From Acidobacteriota bacterium (lineage in GTDB: Bacteria; Acidobacteriota; Terriglobia; Terriglobales; Acidobacteriaceae): a DNA stretch of 6,889 bases. A model generated the notes under the pieces. That model was not told the origin of the DNA. It did no database searches and worked only from the letters and a program-made list of their open reading frames with translations. Within the stretch, counting starts at the first letter, position 1. Each line of letters begins with the position of its first letter. This document shows positions 5,987-6,889 of the stretch, one piece after another. The translations under genes and the position numbers were made by a program. The stretch is taken from NCBI GenBank assembly GCA_003225515.1, contig QIAK01000326.1:4502-11390 (forward strand), in the 5' to 3' direction.

Positions 5987-5990
5987 CTCC
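5987..5990 (-). promoter_or_regulatory. Unusually close ribosome-binding site of the SDR gene
   Basis: Read on the minus strand this is GGAG with only one base before the ATG at 5985, closer than the usual 5-9 nt. An upstream in-frame TAA three codons away rules out an earlier start, and the glycine motif at residue 10 rules out a much later one. Initiation may be weak or may depend on coupling to the gene upstream. Confidence 0.4.
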
Positions 5991-6017
5991 TACTTTAGAT
6001 CACGATCGTTTCACTTC

Positions 6018-6889
6018 TCAATTCTGCCGTAACGCCGGCATCGGAATCGGAATGCTGTAGGTCTTAGCTCCGGTACCGACTCCACCTTCGCAGGTGTTCG
6101 GCGGAGTTGTGCAGACTGTGCGCGTTCCCTGGCACTCGGCTGCCCAGAACATGTAACCGAGCATGCCATCGCTGGTGCCGGCGCCATTCGGCGCGACTGT
6201 TCTTACATACGTTCCCGTGCTGTTCTCGAGCGACGCGCTAAAGTTGTTGCACTCGGGCGCAGGTCTGTTTCCGGTAACGAGGTAGACGCTGCCCGTAAAT
6301 TTGGCGGGAGCCAGCGGTCCAATCGGCGGACTGTACTGCGGCTTTCCGTCGATATGTTCCTGCCAGTTCGATTCGGCGGACGAAGTTGAAGGCTGCTTGT
6401 TGGGCACCATGGCGTTAGCGTAATCCAACACCGGACTCGATGACTGCAGCCAGCTCGCAGTGGCCTTCTGACAAAGGCCGATCAGATATCGATCACCAGC
6501 CGCGAGATCAATGGTCAAGCGCGCCGCGGGATTGCTTCCACTAGCGTCGTACGGAATCTGAGATCGATAAGCGTCAATGAACGCTTGCAACCCGGTCAGG
6601 TTCGGGCTGGTGTTGTTTTCGTAATCAATCTCAATTCCTACACCGAGACTCTTGGCGAGTGCGGCCGCATTCAGTCCCAATTGCGTTGCGTTCTGCGAGA
6701 GTGCCTGGTCCCAATACGAGGTGTAGGTTATGCCTCCGATGGAGAGCATGACGCGAATATTGTGGGTGGTGAAATAATTCACCACCGCTGCATTCATTCC
6801 GACCGGGACACCGTTGGAATCGCCGGAATCGTTGGTCTTGTTGAGCAGTTTGAGCGGCTGCACAAAACTGAGGACCACCAGATTCACCG
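6018..6889 (-). CDS. Glycoside hydrolase family 18 (chitinase-like) domain protein, 5' end outside window
   Basis: About 290 C-terminal residues are visible; the frame stays open to the window edge. The GTG at 6887 is probably internal, because NLVVLSFVQPL reads as the first barrel strand. Residue numbers below count from that GTG. GH18 features: IRVMLSIGG (44-52) is the SxGG strand, and GVGIEIDYE (82-90) is the catalytic strand, where the family pattern is DGxDxDxE. Here Asp88 and the catalytic Glu90 are kept, the first Asp is Val83 and the middle Asp is Glu86. LDYANAM (154-160) fits the strand that normally carries the MxY active-site tyrosine, but PN follows with no tyrosine. GYMFWAAE (244-251) matches the closing barrel strand with its conserved Trp. 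Five Cys and many Ser/Thr/Asn suggest an exported protein, though any signal peptide is outside the window. It may hydrolyse or merely bind chitin- or peptidoglycan-type glycans. Confidence 0.8.
   Translation of the reverse strand, partial: VNLVVLSFVQPLKLLNKTNDSGDSNGVPVGMNAAVVNYFTTHNIRVMLSIGGITYTSYWDQALSQNATQLGLNAAALAKSLGVGIEIDYENNTSPNLTGLQAFIDAYRSQIPYDASGSNPAARLTIDLAAGDRYLIGLCQKATASWLQSSSPVLDYANAMVPNKQPSTSSAESNWQEHIDGKPQYSPPIGPLAPAKFTGSVYLVTGNRPAPECNNFSASLENSTGTYVRTVAPNGAGTSDGMLGYMFWAAECQGTRTVCTTPPNTCEGGVGTGAKTYSIPIPMPALRQN

Overview
The window looks like ordinary chromosome from a moderately GC-rich soil-type bacterium. An Acidobacteriota (Terriglobia-like) host is the best guess. The reasons are the style of the membrane pyrophosphatase, a remnant of a choice-of-anchor-D type repeat, a secreted PEGA-domain protein, a secreted PAP2 phosphatase and a GH18-like protein in one place. 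This is inference from protein style; there is no rRNA or other marker in the window. I see no tRNA, rRNA, CRISPR array, transposase, integrase, origin or attachment site.

Layout, left to right. (1) 1-896, minus strand: the N-terminal 298 residues of a membrane-bound, ion-pumping pyrophosphatase (hppA), cut by the left edge. (2) 897-1413: the hppA leader and upstream DNA, with a 7-bp inverted repeat and a possible 53-codon plus-strand ORF that starts at GTG. (3) 1414-1632, plus: a signal peptide joined to half of a choice-of-anchor-D/ASH-like repeat, probably a gene remnant. (4) 1671-2556, plus: two adjacent VOC-superfamily (glyoxalase/PhnB-like) genes, probably co-transcribed. (5) 2526-3533, minus: a secreted or membrane PAP2-family phosphatase that starts at TTG and overlaps the second VOC gene tail to tail by 31 bp. 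(6) 3534-4066: about 530 bp with no convincing gene, holding overlapping inverted repeats. (7) 4067-4750, minus: an exported protein with two PEGA domains and a proline-rich tail. (8) 4930-5985, minus: an extended SDR of the dihydroflavonol-4-reductase/aldehyde-reductase type. (9) 6018-6889, minus: a GH18 (chitinase-like) domain protein, cut by the right edge, ending 32 bp upstream of the SDR gene.

The genes do not form one recognisable pathway. The only plausible transcription units are the VOC pair and, possibly, GH18 followed by SDR. Three enzymes (PAP2, GH18, and to a lesser degree the pyrophosphatase) depart from the textbook family motifs; these are the points most worth checking. I found no convincing evidence of a previously undescribed multi-gene system here.
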